A DNA stretch of 31,554 bases. Origin: a virus. A program made the position numbers and the translations under genes. Of the stretch, positions 1 through 9,200 are shown in pieces (the first letter of the stretch is position 1; every line of letters starts with the position of its first letter). The notes below the pieces were generated by a model. The model worked only from the letters and a program-made list of their open reading frames with translations, was not told the DNA's origin and did no database searches. The stretch spans positions 1 through 31,554 of the IMG/VR virus record IMGVR_UViG_3300046002_007711; one strand, written 5' to 3'.

Positions 1-276
1 TTTTTGCAAAAATTCAGGAGTTTTAATATTACCTTCAGAATCAATTACTGTTTTACTACCGGGTTTGCCTTTATTTTCTATTGCTGATTTTTCTTCTGCA
101 TAGTGAGTTTGCATTTGTTGAAAAGTAAAACGACGAAGCCAAATTGGCATATTGTAAACAGTATGCCAATCATATCCTCCATTACCATGAAAAACTATTT
201 GGTGAATTTGTGTAAATAAATTAGATCGATTTTGGGATGCTGTATCAAGCGTCAGGCCAAAAAAAGCTAATCCCAA
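1..276 (-). CDS. Tail-assembly-type downstream frame, partial, no ATG start
   Basis: An open frame runs from the left edge up to a stop at 319-321, overlapping the end of the gp26-like gene in another frame. It reads ...LTLDTASQNRSNLF, then QIHQIVFHGNGGYDWHTVYN, then MPIWLRRFTF. The Gly-rich/aromatic stretch and PIWLRRF block look like real protein and resemble the short product that often follows gp26-like genes in T4-type phages (recalled family pattern, not searched). There is no ATG before 150-148, which would delete the most protein-like part. The only conventional alternative is TTG at 276-274, without a visible ribosome binding site. It may instead be made as a frameshift extension of the upstream protein (see 259-265). 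It continues past the window edge. The frame is well supported; the start and function are uncertain. Confidence 0.6.
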   Translation of the reverse strand, partial: MGLAFFGLTLDTASQNRSNLFTQIHQIVFHGNGGYDWHTVYNMPIWLRRFTFQQMQTHYAEEKSAIENKGKPGSKTVIDSEGNIKTPEFLQK

Positions 277-976
277 TTGGGATATTGATTCTATCTGAAC
301 TTTCGTTGGGAAAAAAAGTTAAATCAACATCTGGTTGAATTTCTTTAATATATTCTCTTAGCGCTCGTGAGTCTTTGGCTAAGAAATAATTTTCTACAAA
401 ATCTCGTATATCCTTCCTTTCTCTATTACCTTCAATAGAGGTAATCATATATTTTAAACGTGTTGAAAGTTCTGGGGATGTGTCTTTATTAATTTTTTTA
501 AGACCTTCTAATTCACGGTTAATATCTTGTTCATCTTTATGGGTTAAAAACCTAAAAGTAATTGCATTTTTTGAATGGGGTAAAGTAAATTCAAACTCAT
601 TTACTTTATTTTGAAATAACTCTTCTTTAAGTGGTTTATTTTCTATAGTAGATAAATCAACAGTATGTGACTCTCCTAAATAATCAAATGTATACTCTGA
701 CCCATATCCTAAAATGCGAGATGCTACTAGGATTGCGTTTTTATCACCAATTAATAGATCATCATAGTTAATTTTTGAAACAATTAAAGATTTCATTATT
801 TTATCTAAAACCGTACCATTTTTAATATATGATTGATTAGTTAAAATATCTTCTTCCTTAGCGGTCATATACTTTAATTCAATAGTACCTTTTGCTAATT
901 CAGAATCTTCAGGGTAAAGTAAACCTTTAGAGGGTAAGTCAATGGTTTCTGTAGGTAATTTAAATTTTTCGTCCAT
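245..976 (-). CDS. T4 gp26-like baseplate hub / tail-assembly protein
   Basis: 243 aa, starting at ATG 976 after an A-rich leader (AAATAAAAATTATG). The N-terminus has the LPSKGLLYP motif (about residues 14-22) and the C-terminus ends in FFWPDA, both of which I associate with the T4 gp26 baseplate family. T4 gp26 is close in size and acts in hub assembly. Some relatives carry a Cys-rich zinc ribbon just before the FFWP end; here the matching stretch (NESSDRINIPIGIS) has no cysteine. It follows the 123-aa gene and overlaps the next frame. In long-tailed phages, a protein in this place often acts as a tail-tape chaperone made in two lengths. That role is inferred here from the overlap. Confidence 0.65.
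   Translation of the reverse strand: MDEKFKLPTETIDLPSKGLLYPEDSELAKGTIELKYMTAKEEDILTNQSYIKNGTVLDKIMKSLIVSKINYDDLLIGDKNAILVASRILGYGSEYTFDYLGESHTVDLSTIENKPLKEELFQNKVNEFEFTLPHSKNAITFRFLTHKDEQDINRELEGLKKINKDTSPELSTRLKYMITSIEGNRERKDIRDFVENYFLAKDSRALREYIKEIQPDVDLTFFPNESSDRINIPIGISFFWPDA
259..265 (-). other. Candidate programmed ribosomal frameshift site (T7 run)
   Basis: On the coding strand the gp26-like gene ends AGC TTT TTT TGG CCT GAC GCT TGA. The run of seven T would let a ribosome slip +1 (or -2) and continue as GGC CTG ACG CTT GAT, straight into the open frame that runs to the left edge. A second T7 run lies at 311-317 and would enter the same frame earlier. Tail chaperone genes in other phages use -1, -2 or +1 slips, so the arrangement is plausible. 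No stimulatory RNA structure was identified. Confidence 0.45.
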
Positions 977-1018
977 AATTTTTATTTAATATAACTTTAT
1001 TTGTCTTATATACATATA

Positions 1019-1390
1019 TTAAAGAGTAGTAATATTATCAGGGTTTACATTAAATGATAAAACTCCTTCTACTTTTAATATTTCTTTGCGTATTTCTAGC
1101 ATTTTTGATCTATCAAATCCACCTTTTGCAATCCAAGGATGTCCATCTACTTTAACAGTCATTAAAGCTTGAAATTTAGATTGGTCTTGTTGACTAAATT
1201 CTAAAGGTTCTTTAGATGATATAACTGTAATGCCCGGGATAGAACGAATATCTGAATATATTTCTTTTTGTGGTCTTAGATCAATGTTGGTAATAAGCAT
1301 ACCTATCATTTTAAACTTATCTTGATATTCCTCAGTTAAACGGTGGTTTAATGTTTCTTTTACTAGCGCACGTAAATTATTTAATTTCAT
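1019..1390 (-). CDS. Conserved-looking hypothetical protein, 123 aa
   Basis: Function not recognised. The order of segments suggests an alpha/beta ferredoxin-like fold: an N-terminal helix (about 1-25), a strand MIGMLITNI, a helix DIRSIPG, a strand TVIS, a charged loop, a strand FQALMTVKV, a helix MLEIRKEILKVEG and a last strand VLSFNV. There is no signal peptide or membrane segment. It starts at ATG 1390 with the ATATTTATAA element 13 nt upstream and follows the terminator behind the tail tube, so it probably heads a new transcription unit with the gp26-like gene, 42 nt downstream. A tail-assembly role is possible from position only. Confidence 0.75.
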   Translation of the reverse strand: MKLNNLRALVKETLNHRLTEEYQDKFKMIGMLITNIDLRPQKEIYSDIRSIPGITVISSKEPLEFSQQDQSKFQALMTVKVDGHPWIAKGGFDRSKMLEIRKEILKVEGVLSFNVNPDNITTL

Positions 1391-1403
1391 GTTGTGATAT
1401 ATG

Positions 1404-1413
1404 TTATAAATAT
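1404..1413 (-). promoter_or_regulatory. Recurrent ATATTTATAA element
   Basis: Coding-strand ATATTTATAACAT, 13 nt before the start at 1390 and downstream of the terminator at 1456-1494. This is the position expected of a new promoter. Confidence 0.4.
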
Positions 1414-1455
1414 GGGTAGATATAGTTTAATTAACGTGTTAATGTGATAATATAC

Positions 1456-1494
1456 AATAAAAAAATAAAAGCTCCAACGAAAACGTTGAAGCTT
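1456..1494 (-). terminator. Rho-independent terminator after tail tube gene
   Basis: On the minus strand the 11-bp stem AAGCTTCAACG/CGTTGGAGCTT (one G-T pair) closes a TTTT loop at 1469-1494. It is followed by TTTATTTTTTTAT. It lies 25 nt after the tail tube stop codon and would end the sheath-tube transcript. Confidence 0.85.
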
Positions 1495-1518
1495 ATATAA
1501 TTATTTTTAATATTAATT

Positions 1519-2007
1519 TTAAAAATTTAAAATGCAATAATCTGGTTGTACTTCTAAGGCAATATTTACTATTGCTCCGTCATCATCCCAATTGTAATCT
1601 CCAAAGGCAGCACTTGTAATTACGGCTCCTTTAATTATCCATTCTGAAACAATGTCTCCAACAGGGCCAAGTACATTAAATGTTAAATCTTTTTTATAAA
1701 AATCAGAATAACCATCTCTACCAGTTACAGATTCGTGCCCTAAACGTACCCATTCCATTACAGCTTGTGCTCCAGAAGGAGTTATAGATTCATATAAAGT
1801 CATTGAAATTGCACCCCAAGTAGTTTTTCCTTTTACATAACGTTGAACGTTAATGTGGTTAAGAGCAACTGCGTTTTGAGCTATATTTATTCCTCCCACA
1901 CCTTTTACTAAAAATGATGGAATACCATCCATATAAAGGATAAAGCGATTTGTTTGTTTAGGTTCAAATGCAGTGTAAAAAATTTCGTTTGGGTTTAAAA
2001 TTGCCAT
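1519..2007 (-). CDS. gp19: Tail tube protein (T4 gp19 family)
   Basis: 162 aa, the usual length for gp19, which stacks as hexameric rings to form the inner tail tube. The sequence starts MAILNPNEIFYTAFEPKQTN and continues with RFILYMDGIPSFLVKGV, then KTTWGAISMTLYESI, WVRLGHESVTGRDGYSDFYK and a closing strand VNIALEVQPDY. This pattern of an N-terminal arm, a beta barrel and a conserved segment around GRDGY fits the T4 gp19 tube family. It follows the two sheath genes directly, as tube follows sheath in most myoviruses, and has its own terminator. Start ATG 2007 is preceded by AAACAAAAATAAA without a Shine-Dalgarno sequence. Confidence 0.88.
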   Translation of the reverse strand: MAILNPNEIFYTAFEPKQTNRFILYMDGIPSFLVKGVGGINIAQNAVALNHINVQRYVKGKTTWGAISMTLYESITPSGAQAVMEWVRLGHESVTGRDGYSDFYKKDLTFNVLGPVGDIVSEWIIKGAVITSAAFGDYNWDDDGAIVNIALEVQPDYCILNF

Positions 2008-2033
2008 TTTATTTTTGTTTTATTTTTGTTTTA

Positions 2034-2044
2034 TTATAAATATT
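2034..2044 (-). promoter_or_regulatory. Recurrent ATATTTATAA element
   Basis: Coding-strand AATATTTATAATAAAA, 26 nt before the tail tube start at 2007, in the 51-nt gap after the second sheath gene. It contains a TATAAT box. Confidence 0.4.
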
Positions 2045-2058
2045 CTATTTTTTTATTT

Positions 2059-3774
2059 TTAACCCGGAAATTCAGCTCCTGTTGGTAATAAGATAAAATC
2101 TAATGAAATAAATTCTGCTGTTCTTGTTGGTTGAACATAAATTTGGCCTATTAATTGATTTTGATCAATTACTGCGGGTCCGTTATTTGATTCATCCATT
2201 ACTACTTTAAAAGCATATAATCCTTGTTTTTGTTGGATATTTTCTAAATATGGAGTAACTTTAGCTAAAAATGAGTTTCTTGTTGAGATTGTGTTTTGTT
2301 CAAATAATATTGTATCTGCAATTTGGCGAATATATATTTTTAATTCAAGTAATAAACGTCTTACATTTACACGGTCAAGAGCAGATACTTCTTTTTGTAA
2401 TGTTTTTTGTCCAAATACTACAACACCATTTTTAGGTAATGTAGCTAATGGATTTATATTATTGCTATATAATATATCTTTATTAGCTTGATTTAATAAT
2501 TGTTCAGCTCTTAATACTGTAGATAAACCACCACGATTAATACCTGCTGGAGCAAACCATGGAGCTGCTATTTTATCATTAAATGCATATACTCCGGGAA
2601 TTACAGTTGATGCTGGGGACCAAATTTGTTTTCCTGTTGCTGGGTCTAGTATTTTTACCCAAGGCCAATATGTTGCTGCAAATGAATTATTTATACCTGA
2701 TGCTTGTGTTACTGTAGATGCAACAGTGCTATTATAATCAATTAAGTCTAGTACATATAAATTATCTCCTCTATTTTGAGTATTTGAAACAATTGTATTA
2801 ACTTGAGTAGGATGTTTACTATGTAATAATCCTGGGGTGAATAGTAAATTAAATTGGAATAAATCTTTATTAGAAAATAAAGTAATCATATTATCATAAT
2901 CAGATCCTGCTAATCCTTGTGTTGTTGTGCTTATTAAGTCATACATTGATGCTCCTACATTTGCTGCAATTGTGCCTGTAGCTGAACCAAATGAACCACT
3001 TCCATTTGCTGGTAAAGATCCTGTATATGAGGCATTTGAAATGGTTCCGTTTGAATTTAAATATGTTGGAGTTGAATAATTAACTGATTTAACTCGTACA
3101 TAATTAGAATTATTACTATAATCTCCTGTTAAAGTTATTTGATTAGTAGTAGAATTATATGATTGTTTTTGATCACCAATTATTGTAGAGATATAACGAA
3201 CAGAATTTGGATCTAAATTAACATTATTAAATGATTCAAGTATATTTTTATTACTTGTTGTATCATTTCCTTGTCTAATTAATACATTAAATGTACCTGA
3301 TCCTGTATTTACATTAGTAATTTCAAATCGTATATTATCTCTTGAACCACTAACTAAAGATCCAGACACTTCTGATCCAGAATTATTCATAATAATTCCT
3401 TGTGAAATTGTTTCTAAAACAAATGGAGATAAACCTGTAGTTGGTCCTGATGAACCAGTTGGTATTAAACTAGATGTTGCTGAGGTAAATGATCCACTTG
3501 CTACTCTAGCTACTGTTAAAAGTTTTCCACCATAATTAAAATAATTATAAGCTGCAATTGATGTTAAATATGAATAATCAACACCCCCAGAAACAAAAGA
3601 ATCTCCAAATTTAATTTGAAAATCTGAATAAGAAGTTACTAAAGTTGGGGTTTCGTAAGGACCTTTAACTGTTGGGCCTATTATAGCGGCTCCAGGAAGT
3701 AATGGTTGTCCCGATAAAAATGTTTGATCTAATTCATTAGTTGTTACACCAGGAGATACTGTAAAATTTGCCAT
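2059..3774 (-). CDS. gp18: Tail sheath protein, second copy (571 aa)
   Basis: Contractile sheath subunit of the T4 gp18 / phage tail sheath family. The N-terminus VSPGVTTNELDQTF...GAAIIGPTVKG is the usual sheath opening. The C-terminal third carries the strongly conserved YWPWVKILDP, APWFAPAGINRG, NPLATLPKNGVVVFGQKTLQ and ALDRVNVRRLLLELK blocks, and the chain ends in FILLPTGAEFPG. It aligns end to end with the 699-aa gene immediately upstream but lacks the roughly 130-residue insert that the latter carries after residue 105. The length is close to T4 gp18 (about 660 aa) or slightly shorter. No frameshift or loss of conserved blocks is visible, so both copies look functional. It starts at ATG 3774 after an A-rich leader. 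Confidence 0.93.
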   Translation of the reverse strand: MANFTVSPGVTTNELDQTFLSGQPLLPGAAIIGPTVKGPYETPTLVTSYSDFQIKFGDSFVSGGVDYSYLTSIAAYNYFNYGGKLLTVARVASGSFTSATSSLIPTGSSGPTTGLSPFVLETISQGIIMNNSGSEVSGSLVSGSRDNIRFEITNVNTGSGTFNVLIRQGNDTTSNKNILESFNNVNLDPNSVRYISTIIGDQKQSYNSTTNQITLTGDYSNNSNYVRVKSVNYSTPTYLNSNGTISNASYTGSLPANGSGSFGSATGTIAANVGASMYDLISTTTQGLAGSDYDNMITLFSNKDLFQFNLLFTPGLLHSKHPTQVNTIVSNTQNRGDNLYVLDLIDYNSTVASTVTQASGINNSFAATYWPWVKILDPATGKQIWSPASTVIPGVYAFNDKIAAPWFAPAGINRGGLSTVLRAEQLLNQANKDILYSNNINPLATLPKNGVVVFGQKTLQKEVSALDRVNVRRLLLELKIYIRQIADTILFEQNTISTRNSFLAKVTPYLENIQQKQGLYAFKVVMDESNNGPAVIDQNQLIGQIYVQPTRTAEFISLDFILLPTGAEFPG

Positions 3775-3786
3775 TTTATTTTTTTA

Positions 3787-3797
3787 TTATAAATATT
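3787..3797 (-). promoter_or_regulatory. Recurrent ATATTTATAA element
   Basis: Coding-strand AATATTTATAATAAA, 12 nt before the start at 3774, in the 47-nt gap between the two sheath genes. Confidence 0.4.
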
Positions 3798-3821
3798 GAA
3801 TCTTTTTTTTAAAATGTATTG

Positions 3822-5921
3822 TTATGAAGGAAATGTTGCCCCTGTAGGTAAAATATTAAAATCTAATACAATAAATTCAACTGTTTTTGTTGGTTGTAAA
3901 TAAATTTGACCTACTAATTGATTATTATCTATTACATTAGGAGTATTATTTGATTCATTCATTATTACTCTAAAATCTGTTAAACCTTGTTGTTGTTGTA
4001 TTGATGATAAATAAGGATTAACTTGAGATAAAAAATTATTGCGTGTAATAAGATTATTTTGTTCAAATACTAAACTATCTGCTATTTGAGATATATAATT
4101 TTTTAACTCAATTAGTAAACGTCTTACATTTACACGATCAAGAGCACTTTTTTTCTTTTGTAATGTTTTTTGTCCAAATACTACTACTCCTGTGTTTGGA
4201 AAAGTTGCAATTGAATTTACATTACTTTCATACAAAGTATCTCTATTCCCTTGAGTTAAATAACGCTCTGCTTGTATTACATTACTTAATACACCACGAT
4301 TAATACCTGCTGGAGCAAACCATGGAGCTGCTATTTTATCATTAAATGCATATATTCCAGGGATCATAACAGATGTTGGTACCCAAACTTGATTACCTGT
4401 ATTAGGATCAACGGTTTTTACCCAAGGCCAATATGCTGCTGCATAAGAAGTATTGTAAGTAATTGAATTTATTGTTACTGGGGTTATATTAGAGCCATAT
4501 CCTACAAGATCTAATATAGTCATTGAATCTCCTCTGTCTTGTACTGTATTAAGTAAAAGATTAACAGCATTAGTATGAAGTGGGTAATTTGTTGAATCTG
4601 CTATTAATCCAGGAGCAGTTAATAAATTGTATTTATATGCATCTTTATTAGCAAGTAATGATATTGAAGAGGTATAATCATTTGCAGATAATCCTTGAAT
4701 ACTACTATTTGTAATATTTTCAAAATATTTTCCAGTAGTATTTGGAATATTTTTACCAGTTGCTGTTGCAAATTCACCATTATATAGATATGGAATAGAA
4801 CCAGTAAATTGAGATTTTGAAGCTCCATTATTATCTAAATATTCTGGTGTTGGGAGTAATACATTTTTAACTCTAATATATCTAGATTGGTTTAAAAAAC
4901 TTCCTATAGATTGTAAATAATATTCTCCGTTATCCTCAAGTACTGTTTCTTTTTGATTACCTATTACTTTTTCAACATAATTTGAAGCTAATGGATCTAA
5001 TGATAAATTACTCCAAGTTTCTAAAATTGAAGGAAATAATGATGTGTCATTTCCTTGTCTAATAACTAAAGAAAAAGTTCCATCATTAATATTATTATTA
5101 GTTATTTGCCATCTAAAATTTTCAGAAGAACCACTTAATAACGATCCGTTAGATCCAGTTGGTCCAACACTATTCATAATTTCTCCTTCAGATAAAGTTT
5201 CTAAAGTAAAGGATGTTGTGTTAGTTCCACCAGTAAAATATGTTGTTGAACCAGAATTATGATAAAATAAATTTCCTGCTAATCCGTTAGGATTAATTGA
5301 GGTTAATACTAAATTTGGAGAGGAATTACTTGAACTTATAAATTGTAAAGAAGCACTATAGGGGGCTATTGAACGACTAACATTAAATATTGCAGAAGAA
5401 GTAGTTACATAATCCGCTACTGTTGATGCAGCAAATGAACCTGTTCTAATATAAATTATATTTGATGTGTTTGCAGGTAAAGTTGCTGATCCAGTGTAAA
5501 ATAAAGTAATACCATTTACATTTAAAGATTGAGAACCAACAGATGCTAAACTTGCGGAAATATATGTTAAATTAACTGTTGATGATGCAGAAGTTGCTGC
5601 AATTGAAGAATATATAGAGGATGTTGCTGAAGTAAAGGTTCCACTTACTACACGTGTTACTAGTAATGTATCTCCTCCACTATTAAAATAGTTATATGCT
5701 GCAATAGAGGTAAAATATGTGTAAGTTTGGCTACCACTTAAAAATGTAGAGCCAAATTTATTTAAATAATCACTATAAGTAGTACATAAAACAGGAATAC
5801 CAACTTTACCTTTTGGTGTTGGGCCTATAATAGCGGCACCAGCTTGTATAGGTTGTTGGGTTATAAATGATTGATCATTTTCTATAGCTAATACACCAGG
5901 TGATACGATTGTTTCCGCCAT
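3822..5921 (-). CDS. gp18: Tail sheath protein, first copy with inserted domain (699 aa)
   Basis: Paralogue of the next sheath gene. It shares the VSPGV...GAAIIGPTPKGK opening and the YWPWVKTVDP, APWFAPAGINRG, TGVVVFGQKTLQ and ALDRVNVRRLLIELK blocks, and ends in ILPTGATFPS. Residues about 108-235 (nt 5217-5600) are an insert rich in Ser, Thr, Asn and Ala with alternating beta-type patterns (for example SLNVNGITLFYTGSATLPA and SASLQFISSSN). It is missing from the shorter copy and is probably an extra surface domain on the outer face of the sheath. The C-terminal interlocking domain, which makes sheath-sheath contacts in this family, is conserved in both copies. Start ATG 5921 follows the short leader AACAA. 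Confidence 0.93.
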   Translation of the reverse strand: MAETIVSPGVLAIENDQSFITQQPIQAGAAIIGPTPKGKVGIPVLCTTYSDYLNKFGSTFLSGSQTYTYFTSIAAYNYFNSGGDTLLVTRVVSGTFTSATSSIYSSIAATSASSTVNLTYISASLASVGSQSLNVNGITLFYTGSATLPANTSNIIYIRTGSFAASTVADYVTTSSAIFNVSRSIAPYSASLQFISSSNSSPNLVLTSINPNGLAGNLFYHNSGSTTYFTGGTNTTSFTLETLSEGEIMNSVGPTGSNGSLLSGSSENFRWQITNNNINDGTFSLVIRQGNDTSLFPSILETWSNLSLDPLASNYVEKVIGNQKETVLEDNGEYYLQSIGSFLNQSRYIRVKNVLLPTPEYLDNNGASKSQFTGSIPYLYNGEFATATGKNIPNTTGKYFENITNSSIQGLSANDYTSSISLLANKDAYKYNLLTAPGLIADSTNYPLHTNAVNLLLNTVQDRGDSMTILDLVGYGSNITPVTINSITYNTSYAAAYWPWVKTVDPNTGNQVWVPTSVMIPGIYAFNDKIAAPWFAPAGINRGVLSNVIQAERYLTQGNRDTLYESNVNSIATFPNTGVVVFGQKTLQKKKSALDRVNVRRLLIELKNYISQIADSLVFEQNNLITRNNFLSQVNPYLSSIQQQQGLTDFRVIMNESNNTPNVIDNNQLVGQIYLQPTKTVEFIVLDFNILPTGATFPS

Positions 5922-5940
5922 TTGTTATAAATTATTTTTA

Positions 5941-5950
5941 TTATAAATAT
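5941..5950 (-). promoter_or_regulatory. Recurrent ATATTTATAA element
   Basis: Coding-strand ATATTTATAATAAAAA, 19 nt before the first sheath start at 5921. It contains a TATAAT box. Confidence 0.4.
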
Positions 5951-5968
5951 GGCAAAAATTTGAATATA

Positions 5969-6241
5969 TTAATTTGATTTAATAATTTCGCCTGTTTCTG
6001 GGTCTAGGTTAAATTTTCCATATTTATCAAATAAAGTTTTTGTAAATTCTTTTTCTTGATTTGATATCTCTGTTAGGTATGATTTTGCTGATTCATATCT
6101 ATTTTCAACTTGGATTTTAATTAGTGATATTTCACCTAACTCTACTACTATAGATTCGGTTTTGTTTTGGATTTCTTTTAATGTAGTTTTTTCTTCTTCT
6201 GTTAAAAACTTTTTTTCTGTAACTTCTTGAATAATTGACAT
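5969..6241 (-). CDS. Small helical hypothetical protein, 90 aa
   Basis: Function not recognised. The protein is charged and almost entirely helical, with Leu/Ile heptad spacing over about residues 12-70 (LTEEEKTTLKEIQNKTESI, then ISLIKIQVENRYESAKSYL), so a coiled-coil hairpin is likely. It ends in a short polar tail, NLDPETGEIIKSN. It lies between the giant fibre gene (40 nt upstream) and the first sheath gene. Small coiled-coil proteins of this type in structural modules may be fibre-assembly chaperones or minor virion parts; the sequence does not decide. Upstream there is only a weaker relative (TTATATATT at 6264-6272) of the recurrent AT-rich element. Confidence 0.75.
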   Translation of the reverse strand: MSIIQEVTEKKFLTEEEKTTLKEIQNKTESIVVELGEISLIKIQVENRYESAKSYLTEISNQEKEFTKTLFDKYGKFNLDPETGEIIKSN

Positions 6242-6280
6242 AGTTTATTTATTTTGTTTGTGGTTATATATTAAATTGGT

Positions 6281-9200
6281 TTATGGTCGTCTAGCGGTTC
6301 TTATCCATATTCCTTCCATATTTACAAAAGTGTCTGCTTGACTGGTACCAATTACTGAAATTGTTGTACCACTTGGATCTTGTGGTTGATGAGTGGCACC
6401 GTAATACCCGGCATATGTAGTGTCTGCATTAATAATAATTATGGTTTGTCCATCTGCTTTAGTAGATGGGTTTGGGAAGTTTATATAATAAGCTCCCCCT
6501 GAATCCATTGTTGTAAAACGATAAACTCCTGGTTCAGATATTGTATAATCGGCACCAACAGTAGTTAAACTTCCTAAAGCATTTTGTGGGATAAAATATC
6601 CGGTTGCAGAAATTGGGTTTGCGGTAATTGTAGTACCGTCAAAAGTAAGTGTACTTGTACCAGCTAATACTCCTGCATTATTATATTGTATTTGAGTATC
6701 CGAACCTGCAGGAGAGGCTGTTCCTAAAAGTGAACCAGTAAATGATGTTGCTGTTAAAGATCCAGAAATATCTACTGTTTTTGCGGCAAAATCACCTTTT
6801 ATCAATGGTGTACCGGAGCCAGAGGCAATATATAGTTTATTGCTTTCTTGAGTGTCAGATGAAGGTCCTGCTCCAAATCCAATTGCTATGTTGTTTGAGG
6901 AACTTCCGGAAAAATTTGATCCCGCATTTTGTCCAAATGCTATATTGTTACATCCTACTGTGTTACAACATAAAGCAGCACGTCCTATTGCTGCATTATT
7001 ACATCCTGTTGTATTAAAAACTAAAGCATTAAATCCTATTGCTGTGTTGTAACATCCTGTTGTGTTATTTTGTAAAGCTGTTCTTCCTATTGCTGCATTG
7101 TAATTTCCTACTGAATTTGAGGTTAAAGTGCGATAACCTAATGCTATGTTGGCGCGTCCTGTTGTATTAGCACGTAAAGAACAATATCCTATTGCTGTAT
7201 TATTAGATCCGGATGTATTAGTACATAAAGCCTGAAGTCCTATTGCTGTGTTAAAGTTTCCTACTGAGTTATTTTTTAAAGAAGTATTTCCTATTGCTGT
7301 ATTGTTACATCCTATTGTATTGGCGCGTAAAGCACAATATCCTATTGCTGTATTGTTAGTTCCTGTTGTATTAGAGTATAAAGCCTGAAGTCCTATTGCG
7401 GCATTGTAGTTTCCTGTTGTATTAGTAAATAAAGCACTATTGCCTATTGCTGTGTTACTACATCCTAATGTGTTACAGCGTAAAGCACTACTTCCTATTG
7501 CTGTATTAGCGGTTCCGGATGTGTTTTTTTCTAAAGCTCTACGTCCTATAGCGGTATTAAGGGTTCCTCCTGTATTAGCACATAAAGCATAACGTCCTAT
7601 TGCTGTGTTGTATCCGCCCGTTGAATTAGAAAATAAAGCACGGTAACCTATTGCTGCATTATGATTTCCTGTTGTATTAGCTCGTAAAGCACATTGACCT
7701 ATTGCTGTATTATTGGATCCGGATGTGTTAGTATATAAAGCTTCAAGTCCAATTGCTGTGTTAAAGTTTCCTACTGAGTTACAGCGTAAAGCATTATTTC
7801 CTAGTGCTGTATTATTGCATCCTATTGTATTACAGCGTAAAGCACGAGATCCTATTGCTGTATTGTTATTTCCTGTTGTATTAATATTTAAAGCATATTG
7901 TCCTATTGATGTGTTGTAACATCCTATTGTATTACAGCGTAAAGAATCTCTTCCTATTGCTGTATTGTTAGTTCCTGTTGTATTTTCGTACAAAGCAGAG
8001 CTTCCTATTGCTACATTGTTTTGTGCTGTTGTGTTTTTAGCTAAAGTAAATCGTCCTATTGCTGTATTATGAAGTCCTGTTGTGTTAGAACATAAACTAT
8101 ATTGACCTATTGCTATATTATATGCTGTTGTATTAGCTTGTAAAGCTTTATTTCCTATCGCTACATTATTGGATCCGGATGTATTAGTACATAGAGCTTC
8201 AAATCCTATTGCTGTATTAAAGTTTCCTACTGAATTTGATCTTAAAGCACGATTACCTATTGCTGTATTATTGCATCCTATTGTATTAGAACATAAAGCA
8301 TATGGTCCTATTGCTGCATTGTTGCATCCTGTTGTGTTAGCTCCTAAAGCACTTCTTCCTATTGCTGTATTATTGGATCCTGATGTGTTAGTGCACATAG
8401 CAAGAGTTCCTATTGCTGTATTGTGGGATCCTACTGAGTTACAACCTAAAGCAGTATTTCCTATTGCTGTATTGCTTTGTCCTGTTGTATTAAGGCATAA
8501 AGCAGCTTTTCCTATTGCTGTATTGCTTTGTCCTGTTGTGTTAGCACATAAAGCAAAAAGTCCTATTGCTGTGTTATATTGTCCTGTTGTATTATTTCTT
8601 AAAGCATTTTGACCTATTGCTGCATTAAAAGATCCGGATGTATTACTATTTAAAGCATAATGTCCTATTGCTGTGTTATGGTTTCCTACTGAATTAGAGA
8701 GTAAAGCACGATAACCTATTGCTGTATTGCATCCTCCTATTGTATTATTATTTAAAGCACTTCTTCCTATTGCTGTATTGCTAGCTCCTGTTGTATTAGT
8801 AGTTAAAGCATAATGTCCTATTGCTGTATTGTGGCGTGCTGTAGTATTACAGCATAACGCTTTACGTCCTATTGCTGTATTATAGTTTCCTGTTGTATTA
8901 GCGCGTAAAGCATATTGTCCTATTGCTGTATTATAGTTTCCTGTTGTATTACAAGCTAAAGTATAACGTCCTATTGCTGTGTTATTAGATCCAGAATTTA
9001 GGCGTAAAGCATTATTTCCTATTGCTGTATTGTTGGTTCCTGTTGTATTAGCACATAAAGCTTGATATCCTATTGCTGTATTGTTATTTCCTGTTGTATT
9101 ATAGCGTAAAGCACAAAATCCTATTGCTGTGTTGAAGCATCCAGTGTCGTTACTTTGTAAAGCACTCTGGCCTATCCCAACATTCCTGTTTCCTGTTGTG

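Noticed and set aside
4619-4828. 69-aa minus-strand open frame inside the first sheath gene
   Set aside because: It is fully inside the sheath coding sequence in another frame and has low-complexity AT-driven composition.
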